Source: Microbulbifer aggregans (lineage in GTDB: Bacteria > Pseudomonadota > Gammaproteobacteria > Pseudomonadales > Cellvibrionaceae). From it: a DNA stretch of 64,000 nt. Numbering within the stretch: position 1 is the first letter of the stretch; each line of letters starts with the position of its first letter. The stretch covers positions 310,001 through 374,000 of the forward strand of contig NZ_JAIVKK010000001.1 in NCBI RefSeq assembly GCF_020524005.1, given 5' to 3'. Both the position numbers and the translations under genes were made by a program. This document shows positions 27,786-38,731 of the stretch, piece after piece. The notes beneath the pieces are model-generated. The model saw nothing but the letters and a program-made list of their open reading frames with translations. It made no database searches and was not told the DNA's origin.

Positions 27786-30149
27786 TTGACCACTTACACT
27801 CTCGAATTCGCCAAACTCGGCATGGCGGATGTCGACCAGGTTGGCGGCAAAAACGCATCTCTCGGCGAGATGATTTCTTCACTCTCCGGGGCCGGAGTCA
27901 GCGTTCCCGGGGGCTTCGCCACCACGGCAGAGGCTTTTCGTGAGTTCCTGTCTGCAGCGCAGCTCGATACGAGAATTGCAGAGCGCCTGTCCAGCCTGGA
28001 CGTAGAAGACGTTACCGCGCTGGCAGCGGCCGGTGAAGAAATTCGCCAGTGGCTGCTTGATACGCCGTTTCCTGCACAGCTGGAACAAGAAATCCGCGCG
28101 GGCTACGAATCGCTTGGCGGCGGTGAAACTGCCGTAGCGGTGCGCTCTTCCGCAACCGCAGAAGACCTGCCGGATGCGTCATTCGCCGGTCAGCAGGAAA
28201 CATTCCTCAATATCCGCGGTATCGAGGCGGTTTTGCAGGCGGTGAAAGAAGTATTCGCATCGCTGTATAACGATCGCGCCATTGCTTACCGTGTACACAC
28301 CGGCTATGCGGATGTGGGTGTTGCCCTGTCTGCCGGTATTCAGCATATGGTGCGCAGTGAGACCGGTGCGTCGGGTGTGATGTTCACCCTGGATACCGAA
28401 AGCGGCTTCCGCGATGTGATCTTTGTGACTGCGGCTTACGGTCTCGGTGAGACTGTTGTTCAGGGCGCAGTAAACCCGGATGAATTTTATCTGTATAAGC
28501 CCGCTCTGGAAGCTGGCCGACCGGCCATTCTGCGCCGCAACCGTGGTAGCAAGGCCATCAAGATGGTTTACGACGAGAGCGGTGAATGCGGCCGATCAGT
28601 CAAGACTGTGCAGGTTGCGGAAGCAGACCGCCTGCGCTTTGCTCTCACTGACGAAGAACTGACAGAACTGGCCAATCAGGCGCGGAAGATCGAACAGCAC
28701 TATCAGCGTCCCATGGATATCGAGTGGGCCAAAGACGGTGATACGGGCAAACTGTTTATCGTCCAGGCGCGACCGGAAACCGTCCGCTCCCGCGATACCG
28801 GAACCAGCATTGAACGCTACAAGCTGCACGAGCGCAGCGATGTGCTGTGCGAAGGCCGCGCTATTGGCCAGCGTATCGGCGCCGGCAAGGTGCGCGTCCT
28901 TGAGTCCGTGGAAGACATGGCCAAGATGCAGGATGGTGAAGTCCTGGTGACCGACATGACCGATCCCGATTGGGAGCCGGTACTGAAAAAAGCCAGCGCG
29001 ATTGTGACCAACCGCGGCGGCCGTACCTGTCACGCGGCAATCATCGCGCGTGAACTGGGCATTCCTGCGGTGGTTGGCTGTGGTGATGCCACCGAGAAGC
29101 TCACTACAGGCACCCCGGTTACCGTTACCTGTGCCGAAGGAGACGCCGGTTTTGTGATGGCCGGGGAGCTGGACTTCGAGCGTTCATTGACCGAAGTCAG
29201 TGATATGCCGGACCTGTCTTTCAAAATCATGCTCAACGTGGGCAATCCGGACCGCGCGTTTGCATTCAGCAATTTGCCCAACCAGGGTGTTGGCCTGGCG
29301 CGTCTCGAGTTTATCCTGAATCGGATGATCGGGATTCACCCCAAGGCACTGCTGGAGATGGACCGCCTGCCGCTGGATCTGCAGAAGACGATCCGCAATC
29401 GCATTGGCGGGTATGCTTCTCCTGAAGACTTTATCGTCGAAAAGCTGGTTGAGGGTATTTCAACGCTGGCCGCAGCCTTCGCACCCAATCGCACCATCGT
29501 GCGTTTGTCGGACTTCAAGTCCAATGAGTATGCACATTTGATCGGCGGTCAGATGTACGAGCCGAGCGAAGAAAACCCGATGCTGGGCTTCCGTGGCGCT
29601 GCGCGCTACCGCTCCAAGGATTTCCGTCAGTGTTTCGCTCTTGAATGTCGCGCGCTGAAAAAAGTACGTGACGAGATGGGGCTCACCAATGTGGAAATCA
29701 TGGTGCCGTTCGTACGCACCCCGGATGAAGCCCGTCAGGTTGTTGAACTGCTCGAGGAAAATGGCCTCAAGCGGGGCGAGAACGGCCTGAAGGTCATCAT
29801 GATGTGCGAGCTTCCATCCAATGCGCTGTTGGCCGAGGAGTTCCTGCAGTATTTCGATGGTTTCTCTATCGGTTCCAACGACCTGACTCAGCTCACCCTG
29901 GGCCTGGACCGTGATTCCGGGCTTGTGGCCGAGCTGTTTGACGAGCGTGACCCGGCCGTGAAGATGTTGCTGTCGCGCGCGATCCAGGCCTGTAAAAAGG
30001 CCGGGAAATACGTCGGTATTTGTGGCCAGGGACCGTCGGATCACAAAGATTTCGCCCAGTGGCTGATGGAAGAGGGCATCGACAGTGTTTCCCTCAACCC
30101 GGATACCGCGGTGGATACCTGGCTGTTCCTGGCGAACCAGCCGGCCTGA
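27786..30149 (+). CDS. ppsA: Phosphoenolpyruvate synthase
   Basis: Makes PEP from pyruvate and ATP for gluconeogenesis (787 residues). The N-terminal ATP-binding domain contains [10 protein letters not shown] and [20 protein letters not shown]; the swivelling domain carries the phospho-histidine in [15 protein letters not shown]; the C-terminal PEP/pyruvate barrel has [28 protein letters not shown] and the catalytic cysteine in [13 protein letters not shown] start with AGAGGG at 27773-27778. The divergent PpsR is its regulator. It supports growth on C2/C3 substrates along with the glyoxylate genes at 40-45 kb. Confidence 0.97.
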   Translation: MTTYTLEFAKLGMADVDQVGGKNASLGEMISSLSGAGVSVPGGFATTAEAFREFLSAAQLDTRIAERLSSLDVEDVTALAAAGEEIRQWLLDTPFPAQLEQEIRAGYESLGGGETAVAVRSSATAEDLPDASFAGQQETFLNIRGIEAVLQAVKEVFASLYNDRAIAYRVHTGYADVGVALSAGIQHMVRSETGASGVMFTLDTESGFRDVIFVTAAYGLGETVVQGAVNPDEFYLYKPALEAGRPAILRRNRGSKAIKMVYDESGECGRSVKTVQVAEADRLRFALTDEELTELANQARKIEQHYQRPMDIEWAKDGDTGKLFIVQARPETVRSRDTGTSIERYKLHERSDVLCEGRAIGQRIGAGKVRVLESVEDMAKMQDGEVLVTDMTDPDWEPVLKKASAIVTNRGGRTCHAAIIARELGIPAVVGCGDATEKLTTGTPVTVTCAEGDAGFVMAGELDFERSLTEVSDMPDLSFKIMLNVGNPDRAFAFSNLPNQGVGLARLEFILNRMIGIHPKALLEMDRLPLDLQKTIRNRIGGYASPEDFIVEKLVEGISTLAAAFAPNRTIVRLSDFKSNEYAHLIGGQMYEPSEENPMLGFRGAARYRSKDFRQCFALECRALKKVRDEMGLTNVEIMVPFVRTPDEARQVVELLEENGLKRGENGLKVIMMCELPSNALLAEEFLQYFDGFSIGSNDLTQLTLGLDRDSGLVAELFDERDPAVKMLLSRAIQACKKAGKYVGICGQGPSDHKDFAQWLMEEGIDSVSLNPDTAVDTWLFLANQPA

Positions 30150-30176
30150 TCCCGGCAATCTCTGTTTGTTGATGAG

Positions 30177-30204
30177 AAAGGCGGCTATCAAAGCCGCCTT
30201 TTTT
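30177..30204 (+). terminator. Rho-independent terminator after ppsA
   Basis: A 10-bp stem (30177-30186 with 30192-30201), ATCAA loop and a continuous T-run. Confidence 0.92.
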
Positions 30205-30569
30205 ATATTTCTTTTCCTGAGCGCGCTTATGCATTTGCAGAATCAAGCACTTTGATCGCCGGAGGAGGGAATAAAGTTTCAATGTTGTGGCACAGTTAGG
30301 TCATGGCGTTGTTTGCGCAAAGCCATTTTGTTGTTGTCGCCACACAGCTCCCAGCCTAAGTAGATTTCCTATCACCATAAAATCCGCTCGCGCCATAGAG
30401 ATTCAATCTAAAAGCGCACGGTCATCTCAATAGAATCGAAATAGCTCCATTAAAGGTTCACGCGCTGTGCCTTCTTTCCGCCGCTTGATGCAGTGGATGG
30501 CACAAGACATAAGCGTTGCGCGCGAGCTGTATGGGGACGTTTGTCAGGAGTCTTGATTGAGGTGCCATC
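30205..30569. other. 365-bp gap upstream of the L,D-transpeptidase gene
   Basis: No open frame with family resemblance on either strand, no strong hairpin and no confident promoter seen. It should hold the promoter and leader of the downstream gene. Confidence 0.4.
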
Positions 30570-31226
30570 ATGCAAAACAGAGTAGAGCTTCGCTGCCGTG
30601 AGGCGGCCCGTAACCCATCGATAACGACCGCGGATTATGGGGGCGGAGCAGGGCAGCGTGTGGATGTCGGGGCGGAAGCTTACTGGCTGTCATGTATCAA
30701 AGGTTTGTTGCTGCTGCTCTGTCTCCTGTTGGCATTGCCCGCGGCTGCCAATTCGGGAGCGAACTGGTTCGACGATGCGGCAGCGGCCAGCTCTTCAGGT
30801 TCACCTTCCATCCGCATCAACCTTTCAGAGCAGAAGGCCTACTTTTACAAGGGTAGCCGGCTTGTAGGTGTCTCCTTTATTTCGTCCGGGAAGAGAGGGT
30901 TCAGCACCAGCCCTGGGAAATTCCGGGTGTTGGCAAAGCGGCCGAATCACCGTTCAAGTATCTATGGTAGTTATGTGGACCGTAGTACTGGCAGAGTGGT
31001 GAAAGCCGATGTAGACACACGCCGCCATCGTCGCCCCGCGGGTACCTACTACCGTGGCGCAAAGATGAATTACTACATCCGGTTTAACGGTGGAGTAGGC
31101 TTGCATGCGTCGGGTCATGTGCCGCGCTATCCCGCTTCACACGGTTGCGTGCGCATGCCACCGCATATGGCACGCAAGTTCTTCCAGTACGCTCGCGTTG
31201 GTATGCCGGTATCCGTTAGCTACTAG
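30570..31226 (+). CDS. L,D-transpeptidase (YkuD domain) protein
   Basis: A 218-residue exported YkuD enzyme, which forms or exchanges 3-3 or lipoprotein cross-links in peptidoglycan. A hydrophobic stretch (about residues 44-60, ending ALPAAANS) acts as signal or anchor, then IRINLSEQKAYFYK begins the YkuD fold. The active site is HASGHVPRYPASHGCVRMP with catalytic Cys193. The N-terminus before the hydrophobic stretch is unusually long (about 43 residues); the ATG has GAGGTG seven bases ahead, but a downstream GTG near 30660 would give a more usual signal peptide. Confidence 0.88.
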   Translation: MQNRVELRCREAARNPSITTADYGGGAGQRVDVGAEAYWLSCIKGLLLLLCLLLALPAAANSGANWFDDAAAASSSGSPSIRINLSEQKAYFYKGSRLVGVSFISSGKRGFSTSPGKFRVLAKRPNHRSSIYGSYVDRSTGRVVKADVDTRRHRRPAGTYYRGAKMNYYIRFNGGVGLHASGHVPRYPASHGCVRMPPHMARKFFQYARVGMPVSVSY

Positions 31227-31290
31227 CGTCAAGAACCGCAGCAATTTCGAGTAATTCAATTCTGATCGATTTAGTTAGCGTGCCTGTCTG

Positions 31291-31327
31291 CCGGGTATTA
31301 TCCATCGTGGTAATACCCGGTATTTTT
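31291..31327 (+). terminator. Terminator after the L,D-transpeptidase gene
   Basis: A perfect 10-bp stem (31291-31300 with 31311-31320) and a TATTTTTG tail. Confidence 0.85.
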
Positions 31328-31415
31328 GTCCGCCAGATGAATCCCAGTGGTTGCAGAGCTAATATCCGGACGAACATGAAATTTGCTTCAAACGGATAAT
31401 TAGCGAGGGGGTCCC

Positions 31416-31901
31416 ATGAATAAGACCATATCCACTCCAGATTTGTGTGATGAATTTGCCGATAGCATCAGCGTTGTGGAGCCGATGTTTGTCAATTACG
31501 GTGGCCGTGAACGATTTGGCGGGGAAATCGTGACGATAAAGTGCTTCGAAGATAATTCGCTGGTGCGCACACTGGTTGCAGAAGATGGCCGCGGGAAAGT
31601 ACTGGTGGTGGATGCGGGAGGGTCAATGCGCCGCGCCTGCCTGGGTGACATGCTGGCGGAAACCGCCTGCCAAAACGGCTGGGAAGGAATCCTGATGTAT
31701 GGCTGTATCCGTGACGTAGATGAAATCGGCGAACTGGATCTCGGCGTGCAGGCCCTTGGCAGTCACCCCATGAAGACGGAAAAAAAGGGGATAGGCGAGC
31801 GCGACGTTAGCGTGACGTTCGCTGGTGTCACGTTCCAGCCTGGCCACTTTGTATATGCCGATAACAATGGCGTAATCGTATCGCTGCACCGTCTGATTTG
31901 A
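31416..31901 (+). CDS. rraA: Ribonuclease E activity regulator RraA
   Basis: A 161-residue ring-forming protein (same length as E. coli RraA) that binds RNase E and dampens RNA decay. Family sequence is clear: [35 protein letters not shown], the [15 protein letters not shown] and GCIRDVDEI segments, and the C-terminal [10 protein letters not shown]. Related aldolase-like proteins in the HMG/CHA aldolase group share the fold; the length and N-terminus favour RraA. GAGGGGG precedes the ATG. It stands alone. Confidence 0.94.
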   Translation: MNKTISTPDLCDEFADSISVVEPMFVNYGGRERFGGEIVTIKCFEDNSLVRTLVAEDGRGKVLVVDAGGSMRRACLGDMLAETACQNGWEGILMYGCIRDVDEIGELDLGVQALGSHPMKTEKKGIGERDVSVTFAGVTFQPGHFVYADNNGVIVSLHRLI

Positions 31902-32063
31902 GTTGGCACCGGTTGAAACGGGGAAGTCGGTATTGCTAGGGTGGTTATTGCCTATAGTTGCAACCATGGGCTATAGAACGCCTTTGCCTCGTCTTGCACG
32001 GATGTTTCGGGAGGGGGCATTCACTGCTGAATCACTCACGGTGTAAAAATCAAAGGATAAGCA

Positions 32064-34277
32064 ATGAGCCACCTGCGCCAGAAATGGATTACTGCGCCCC
32101 TACTCAACTGGATCAACAAGGTATTACCGCCAATTTCGGATACCGAACGCGAGGCCATGGAGGCTGGGGAGGTCTGGTGGGACGCCCAGTTGCTTTCCGG
32201 CAAGCCGGACTGGCGCCAGTTACTCGAGATGGGGCCGCCTGAACTTACCGAAGCAGAGCAGGCATTTATCGATGGGCCAGTGGAAGAGCTCTGTCGCATG
32301 GTGGACGACTGGAAAATTACCCACGAAGATTACGATATTCCCCCTGAAGTCTGGGACTTCCTCAAAAAGAATCGCTTTTTCGGCATTATCATTCCTACCG
32401 CTTATGGCGGACTCGGCTTTTCTCCCACCGCGCACGCGCAGATCGTCACCAAAATTTCGACACGTAGTACCACGGTGGGTGTCACGGTAATGGTGCCCAA
32501 CTCCCTCGGACCGGGGGAGTTGCTGATGGCCCACGGCACAGAAGAGCAGAAAAATTACTATTTACCGCGCCTGGCGGATGGCCGGGAAATTCCCTGTTTC
32601 GGTCTGACAAGTCCCGAAGCTGGTTCCGATGCTGCATCCATGGTGGACCGGGGCGTAGTTTGCTACGAGGAGTACAACGGCGAGCGCACACTGGGCATGC
32701 GGGTCAACTGGCACAAGCGCTACATCACCCTGGGGCCGGTATCCACGATTCTCGGACTCGCGTTCAAGCTTTACGATCCGGACCATATCCTGGGTAAAGA
32801 AGAGGAGCTGGGGATTACGGTTGCACTGGTACCTACAGATACGCCAGGGGTCACCATCGGCCAACGTCACCTGCCGGCGATGCAGGCATTCCAGAACGGG
32901 CCTAACTGGGGCAAGGATGTCTTTATCCCGATGGAGTGGATCATTGGCGGGCAAGAGAATATCGGTCATGGCTGGCATATGCTGATGAGCGCACTGGCCG
33001 CGGGGCGGGGCATATCCCTGCCGTCGCTGTCCACCGGCGGCGCCAAAATGGCGGCGCGGACCACAGGCGCCTACGCTGCGATTCGTGAGCAATTCGGGAT
33101 ACCTATCGGTAAGTTCGAAGGTGTTCAGCGCCGCCTGGCTGAAATTGCGTCCATTGCCTATGTGCTGGACTCCGCACACAAAACAACCACCCGAGCCCTC
33201 GACCAGGGGCGAAAACCAGCCGTGGTGTCCGCGATTATGAAGGCGCACGCCACCAATGGCTTACGTCAGGCAGTAAACGACGCCATGGATATTCATGCGG
33301 GGAAGGCGATCATGGATGGTCCCCTGAATTATCTCGGTAATGTGTATCGAGCGGTCCCTGTCGCGATTACGGTCGAGGGTGCCAATATCCTTACGCGGAG
33401 TCTGATGATCTTCGGACAGGGCGCCATCCGCTGCCATCCCTATTTGCTTCAGGAAATGGAGGCGGCGACCAATCCCGACCGGGAAGAGGGCTTGCAGCAG
33501 CTGGATGCATTGGTGCCAAAACACATCCTATTTCAAATGAAAACCTTTTGCCGTGCAGTCTTCCACGGCTGGACTGGTGGACTGTTTGCGAGCAGTCCGA
33601 AAGGCGTAGGCAACGCGGCGAAGTACTATCGACAAATGAATCGCTACTCAGCGGTTCTCACCCTGGTGACCGAAATTTCGCTTATGGCGCTGGGGGGAGA
33701 ACTCAAACGCAAGGAATTGATTTCATCGCGCCTGGGGGATGTACTTAGCGAGCTCTATCTTATGAGCGCCATGCTGAAGCGCTATTACGATGATGGCAGT
33801 CCTGACGACGACCGGCCACTGCTGGAATTTGCCATGCGCGCCGGTATGCACAATATCGAAGTGAGCCTGCTGGAAGTGTTCCACAACTTCCCCATGCGGT
33901 TTGTAGGCCAGCTCATGCAATTCCTGACCATGCCGTGGGGGCACAGTATCCGTACGGCATCGGACCGTCAGGCGCGGGTCTGTGCGGAGCTTATCATGGA
34001 GCCCTCTAAAACCCGGGATCGCCTTACCGCGGGTGTTTTCAGTGGCAACGAAGGTGACGGGATAGACCTCGTTGAGCAGGCGTTTTTACTCAGCCAAGAC
34101 ACGGCTGTTATTCGGGCAAAAATGAAAAAAGGCGGCTTGCGCGCCCTGGATGAAGAAACAATTGCCACAGCCCTTGCCCAGAATCTGATCAGTGAAGACG
34201 AGGCGGAAAAAATCCGGCGTACCGCGGCAGCGGTGGATCGGGCGATACAGGTGGATCACTTCGATAAGCTGAAGTAG
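32064..34277 (+). CDS. fadE: Acyl-CoA dehydrogenase FadE
   Basis: Catalyses the first, FAD-dependent oxidation step of beta-oxidation (737 residues, somewhat shorter than the 814 of E. coli FadE because it lacks the N-terminal hydrophobic region). Seen: [57 protein letters not shown] and the VEGANILTRSLMIFGQGAIR segment carrying the likely catalytic base. The extended C-terminal domain (DUF1974-like, from about residue 450) is intact. AAGGATAAGCA precedes the ATG. It is followed by an acetyl-CoA hydrolase/transferase gene, fitting fatty-acid use. Confidence 0.94.
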   Translation: MSHLRQKWITAPLLNWINKVLPPISDTEREAMEAGEVWWDAQLLSGKPDWRQLLEMGPPELTEAEQAFIDGPVEELCRMVDDWKITHEDYDIPPEVWDFLKKNRFFGIIIPTAYGGLGFSPTAHAQIVTKISTRSTTVGVTVMVPNSLGPGELLMAHGTEEQKNYYLPRLADGREIPCFGLTSPEAGSDAASMVDRGVVCYEEYNGERTLGMRVNWHKRYITLGPVSTILGLAFKLYDPDHILGKEEELGITVALVPTDTPGVTIGQRHLPAMQAFQNGPNWGKDVFIPMEWIIGGQENIGHGWHMLMSALAAGRGISLPSLSTGGAKMAARTTGAYAAIREQFGIPIGKFEGVQRRLAEIASIAYVLDSAHKTTTRALDQGRKPAVVSAIMKAHATNGLRQAVNDAMDIHAGKAIMDGPLNYLGNVYRAVPVAITVEGANILTRSLMIFGQGAIRCHPYLLQEMEAATNPDREEGLQQLDALVPKHILFQMKTFCRAVFHGWTGGLFASSPKGVGNAAKYYRQMNRYSAVLTLVTEISLMALGGELKRKELISSRLGDVLSELYLMSAMLKRYYDDGSPDDDRPLLEFAMRAGMHNIEVSLLEVFHNFPMRFVGQLMQFLTMPWGHSIRTASDRQARVCAELIMEPSKTRDRLTAGVFSGNEGDGIDLVEQAFLLSQDTAVIRAKMKKGGLRALDEETIATALAQNLISEDEAEKIRRTAAAVDRAIQVDHFDKLK

Positions 34278-34353
34278 CCCAGTAATAAGGTGTGGAAATG
34301 ATCCAGGGGCGCCGGGGCTCGTCGCACGGCAAGCTGGGATAGCAGGGAACGTC

Positions 34354-36573
34354 ATGGCAGAGCTCAAGAGAATGCCCGTTGCATTCAGTTCCGCGGAAGA
34401 CTGCGTGGACGCCGTATTGCGGAAGGTTGGTAAACGCATTGTTCTCGGGTTGCCACTGGCGTTGGGTAAGGCGAACCACTTTGCCAACGCGATGTTTGCC
34501 CGCGCACAGCAGGATCCGGAAATTTCGCTGACCATTTTTACCGCGCTCACCCTTGAGCGGCCGCCAGCGGGAAATGACCTCCAGCGGCGGTTTGTGCAGC
34601 CGCTGCTGGATCGTCTGTACGCAGACTACCAGGAGCTTGCGTATACACGAGCCCGCCGAAAGAACCTGTTGCCCAGCAATGTCGAAGTATGCGAATTCTA
34701 TTTGCAGCCGGGTAGTTTTCTGCACAACCCCGCGGCACAGCAGCAATATGTCAGCGCGAATTACACCCACGTGCCACGGGATTTAATGGATCGCGGCGTC
34801 AACGTTATCGCGCAGATGGTTTCCGCGGCGGCAGATGGCAGCGAGACCTACAGTCTCAGCAGCAATCCTGATCTGACACTCCCCCTGCTTGAGTTGGCTG
34901 GAGAGCGCGAAGACCGTTCGATTTTGTTTGTCGGCGAGGTGAATCCGGAGTTGCCGTATATCGGGGGCGATGCCGAGATTGATGCCGATATTCTGGATTT
35001 CGTGATCAGCGGGGAGGGTGTTCAGCAATCCCTGTTTCCCGCGCCGAACCCACCGATACGCTTTACCGATTATGCGCTGGCATTTCATATTGCCGGTCTG
35101 GTGCGCGATGGTGGCACCCTGCAAATCGGCATCGGTGCGCTGAGTGATGCCATAACACACGCCCTGATACTGCGGCACCGCAACAATGAGGACTATCGGG
35201 GAATTTTAGGCTCACTGGATGTCGACCGGGATAATCAGCTGCGGCGTCAGTCGCCGGAGCTCGAGATCTTTCATCGTGGGCTCTACGGAGCCAGTGAAAT
35301 GGTTCCAGAAGGCTTCCTGCACCTGCGCAAGGCCGGGGTGATCCGGCGTACGGTATTTTCTGATGCGGTGATACAGCAACTGATGAATGAAGGCCGGATC
35401 ACCGGGCTTGTCGATGAAGAGCTGCTCCTTGCGCTGCATGACACCGGGCAGATCCAGTGTCCTCTGACCAAAACAGATACGGACTACCTGCAGAAACTCG
35501 GTGTCGTGGATCCCAGTTACAGTTGGCGTGGTCACAGGTTTCTGGACAGCCATGGGGAGATGGAAGAGTGCGACCTGCATAGCAGTGTCGGCCGTAAAAA
35601 GCTGCTCGGCGCCTGTCTTGGCCGCAAATTGCCGGGCGCAATCTGGTTGCACGGCGGTTTCTATCTGGGATCCACGGCTATGTACCAGGCATTGCGTGAA
35701 ATGCCCGCCGAAGAAATGGCTGGCCTCAATATGACGGCGATCGACTTTATCAATGAGTTGCAAAAAGACCGCACGCTGAAAGTCGCCCAGCGCCAGCATG
35801 CCCGGTTTGTAAACTCCGCGATGATGGTCACTCTCACCGGCGCTGTGGTTTCCGACGGCATCGCAGATGCCCAGGTCGTGAGCGGGGTCGGAGGGCAGTA
35901 CAACTTTGTTGCCCAGGCACACGAATTGCCGGATGCCCGCTCCATAATTGCTGTGCCCAGCACCCGTGTCAGCGAGGGGAAAACCCGCAGTAATCTCGTC
36001 TGGGAATATCCGTACTGCACCATTCCCCGTCACCTCAGAGATATCGTCGTTACGGAATACGGTGCTGTCGATCTCCGGGGCAAGACGGACCGCGACGTCA
36101 TTGCCGCACTACTGTGTATCGCAGACTCCCGTTTCCAGGCGCGGTTGCTGGAACAGGCGAAAAAAGCCGGCAAGATTGAAGCCCAGTACCAGATACCGGA
36201 ATCATTCCGTAACAACACACCGGAGCGTTTGACCCGGGTATTTGAACAGGGGCACCGCCTCTCTTTGTTGCCGCACTTTCCCCTCGGTACCGATCTGACG
36301 GAGGAAGAAGCTCGGTTAGCGATCGCACTCAAGGCGCTGAAAGCGCGCGGCAAAAAAATCTGGGAGTTATTGCCGGTGGTGCGTGACGGCTACCGTGCCT
36401 GGCAGGATCGCAGCCCGGAGAACGGCCACATACACCGTTGTCTGGAGCGGATGGAGTTTGAGTTTACCGATACGTTTGAGCACCGCCTGGAAGCCTACCT
36501 GGTGGCCGGTGGGCTGGTACGTTTCGTTGACGAGCGCCGGCCGCTCAAGTGGCCGGATTTGAATGGGCGGTAG
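34354..36573 (+). CDS. Long acetyl-CoA hydrolase/transferase family protein
   Basis: A 739-residue class I CoA-transferase-fold protein. The C-terminal half holds the acetyl-CoA hydrolase/transferase domain: LQIGIGALSDAI, then GASEMVPEGFLHL where the Glu is the likely CoA-carrying residue, and GVGGQYNFVAQAHELPDARS with the TEYGAVDLRGKT segment. It is about 200-250 residues longer than 4-hydroxybutyrate CoA-transferases, with additional sequence in the middle and C-terminus. Likely interconverts acetyl-CoA and acetate or moves CoA between short acids; the acceptor is not known. AGGGA precedes the ATG. Confidence 0.83.
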   Translation: MAELKRMPVAFSSAEDCVDAVLRKVGKRIVLGLPLALGKANHFANAMFARAQQDPEISLTIFTALTLERPPAGNDLQRRFVQPLLDRLYADYQELAYTRARRKNLLPSNVEVCEFYLQPGSFLHNPAAQQQYVSANYTHVPRDLMDRGVNVIAQMVSAAADGSETYSLSSNPDLTLPLLELAGEREDRSILFVGEVNPELPYIGGDAEIDADILDFVISGEGVQQSLFPAPNPPIRFTDYALAFHIAGLVRDGGTLQIGIGALSDAITHALILRHRNNEDYRGILGSLDVDRDNQLRRQSPELEIFHRGLYGASEMVPEGFLHLRKAGVIRRTVFSDAVIQQLMNEGRITGLVDEELLLALHDTGQIQCPLTKTDTDYLQKLGVVDPSYSWRGHRFLDSHGEMEECDLHSSVGRKKLLGACLGRKLPGAIWLHGGFYLGSTAMYQALREMPAEEMAGLNMTAIDFINELQKDRTLKVAQRQHARFVNSAMMVTLTGAVVSDGIADAQVVSGVGGQYNFVAQAHELPDARSIIAVPSTRVSEGKTRSNLVWEYPYCTIPRHLRDIVVTEYGAVDLRGKTDRDVIAALLCIADSRFQARLLEQAKKAGKIEAQYQIPESFRNNTPERLTRVFEQGHRLSLLPHFPLGTDLTEEEARLAIALKALKARGKKIWELLPVVRDGYRAWQDRSPENGHIHRCLERMEFEFTDTFEHRLEAYLVAGGLVRFVDERRPLKWPDLNGR

Positions 36574-36592
36574 CGTTTAATTCAGCCGGTGT

Positions 36593-38725
36593 TTACTGGC
36601 TCGCCTGGATTGCGGTGAGCGCGATGGTATACACGATATCGTCTACCAGTGCGCCGCGGGAAAGATCGTTGACCGGTTTGCGCATCCCTTGCAGCATGGG
36701 CCCGATACTGATCAGGTCTGCACTGCGTTGTACTGCCTTATAGGTCGTATTCCCGGTATTCAGGTCTGGAAAAATAAATACGGTCGCGCGTCCGGCGACG
36801 GGACTATCCGGTGCCTTCTTCTTGGCAACGTTTTCCATAATTGCCGCATCGTATTGAAGTGGCCCGTCAATCACCAAATCCGGCCGTTTTGCCTTCGCCA
36901 GCTTGGTGGCTTCCCGTACCTTATCTACGTCTGAGCCGGTACCCGATGTACCTGTCGAATAGCTGATCATCGCGACGCGCGGTTCGATGCCGAACGCCGT
37001 TGCGGAATCCGCAGATTGAATCGCGATATCCGCGAGTTCTTCGGCATTTGGGTCGGGGTTGATCGCACAGTCGCCGTAGACCAACACCTGATCGGGCAAC
37101 AGCATAAAGAATACGGAAGACACCAGGGCGGCTCCTTCCGCGGTTTTAATCAACTGCAGGGCAGGGCGAATCGTATTCGCTGTGGTGTGAACCGCGCCGG
37201 AGACCAGGCCATCCACTTCGCCTTGCGCCAGCATCATGGTGCCGAGAACCACGTTGTCTTCGAGCTGCTCCTTCGCCACGATTTCCGTCAGCCCCTTGTT
37301 TTTCCGTAGCTTGACCATGGGCTCGACATACTTGTTGCGGGCTGACTTCGGGTCGATGATTTCGACCTTATCCGTCAGGATAAGTCCCTGTTGCTCAGCC
37401 ACCCGGTAAATTTCTTTGGGGTCACCCAGGAGTACTGGCCGTGCGATGCCACGTTCAGCGCAGATATGCGCGGCCTTTACTGTGCGCGGCTCATCGCCTT
37501 CTGGCAGTACGATGCGGCGGTTCGCTTTGCGCGCAAGCTCCGTCAGATGGTAGCGAAACGCCGGTGGCGACAAGCGTTTCGGCCGGTTGGAATCCTTCCC
37601 CAGAGACTCCAGCCAGTGGTTGTCGAGGTGTCCGGCAATGAAATCCTGTACACGCTCGATACGCTCCAGGTCATCGGTGGGGGTCTCGCTGTTAAAGCCC
37701 TGCAGCTGCAGGGCTGTTTGCCAGGTATTGGTGTTGATCAGTATCACCGGCAGCCCGGTTTCCATCGCCGGACCACACAGCTTGCGCACCATCGGTTCAA
37801 TGTAATAGCCGCCGGTGAGCAGCAGGCAACCGATTTTCACCCCGTTCATGGCCGCCAGACAGGCCGCAACAATCACATCCGGGCGGTCCCCGGAAGTAAC
37901 CAGCATGGCACCGGGTTCGAAACGGTAGATCATGTTGCCGAGAGACCGGGAACAGAAGGTGATGCTGTGCAGGCGACGGGTGTCGAGCTCACCGTAGTTT
38001 ATGATCTCGGCACCAAAGTGATCCGCCAGGTCCTTGGCTCGCGGTGCGACCAGATCTGCGTTCCAGGGGATACAACCGATAATTGGCAGGGGGCTTTTGC
38101 CGAACAGGGCGAGGATTTCCAGGTTTCCACGTCGGGCTTTGGGCTGCTCGAACACCCCGGTAATATCGGCACCCGGTGTGTCCGGCACATGGGACGGTGC
38201 ACCCACCTTGTTGACGATACAGCCCACTACGCGCCCGGACTCAACCCCGCCGAACGCTGCCATGGCCAGTTCCAGGCGGTCTTTCAATTGCTGTGTCGAA
38301 TCCAGGTTGGGGCAGACCACAAGGACAATTTCAGCATCCAGTGTTTTCGCAATCTGGTAATTGAGTTGTGTGGCGTACTGGTTCTCGGCATTGGGCACCA
38401 AGCCCTCGACGATAGCGACATCGGCATCGCTCACACCTTCGCGAAAACGCGCCAGAATATTTTCCAAAAGGTCAGAAATATCGCCGCGACTGATCATCGA
38501 CTCGGCCACATGCATCGGGAAGGAATCGGGCACCTTCAGGTTGGAGGCATTGCGTAGTATTTCGTTGGAGCGGTCAAACGTTTTCTCGTTCTTTACCGAT
38601 TCGGCCACAGGCTTGAAAAAACTGACACCGACACCGTTACGCTCCAGGGCCCGCAGCGTACCCAGGCTGACAGAGGTAATGCCGACACCTGCGCTGATAG
38701 GGACCAACATGATTGTCCGCGACAT
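36593..38725 (-). CDS. pta: Phosphate acetyltransferase
   Basis: Converts acetyl-CoA plus Pi to acetyl phosphate (710 residues, long form like E. coli Pta 714). Three parts are seen: an N-terminal P-loop-like domain ([20 protein letters not shown]), a central DRTGG regulatory domain ([16 protein letters not shown]), and the C-terminal catalytic PTA domain ([48 protein letters not shown]). GGGAG precedes the ATG, 6 nt after ackA, so the two form an operon. It converges on the acetyl-CoA hydrolase gene with only 19 bp between stops. Confidence 0.97.
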   Translation of the reverse strand: MSRTIMLVPISAGVGITSVSLGTLRALERNGVGVSFFKPVAESVKNEKTFDRSNEILRNASNLKVPDSFPMHVAESMISRGDISDLLENILARFREGVSDADVAIVEGLVPNAENQYATQLNYQIAKTLDAEIVLVVCPNLDSTQQLKDRLELAMAAFGGVESGRVVGCIVNKVGAPSHVPDTPGADITGVFEQPKARRGNLEILALFGKSPLPIIGCIPWNADLVAPRAKDLADHFGAEIINYGELDTRRLHSITFCSRSLGNMIYRFEPGAMLVTSGDRPDVIVAACLAAMNGVKIGCLLLTGGYYIEPMVRKLCGPAMETGLPVILINTNTWQTALQLQGFNSETPTDDLERIERVQDFIAGHLDNHWLESLGKDSNRPKRLSPPAFRYHLTELARKANRRIVLPEGDEPRTVKAAHICAERGIARPVLLGDPKEIYRVAEQQGLILTDKVEIIDPKSARNKYVEPMVKLRKNKGLTEIVAKEQLEDNVVLGTMMLAQGEVDGLVSGAVHTTANTIRPALQLIKTAEGAALVSSVFFMLLPDQVLVYGDCAINPDPNAEELADIAIQSADSATAFGIEPRVAMISYSTGTSGTGSDVDKVREATKLAKAKRPDLVIDGPLQYDAAIMENVAKKKAPDSPVAGRATVFIFPDLNTGNTTYKAVQRSADLISIGPMLQGMRKPVNDLSRGALVDDIVYTIALTAIQASQ

Positions 38726-38731
38726 TTCTTG

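Noticed and set aside
37391-38557. A 388-codon plus-strand frame over pta
   Set aside because: Antisense shadow of pta, no homology.
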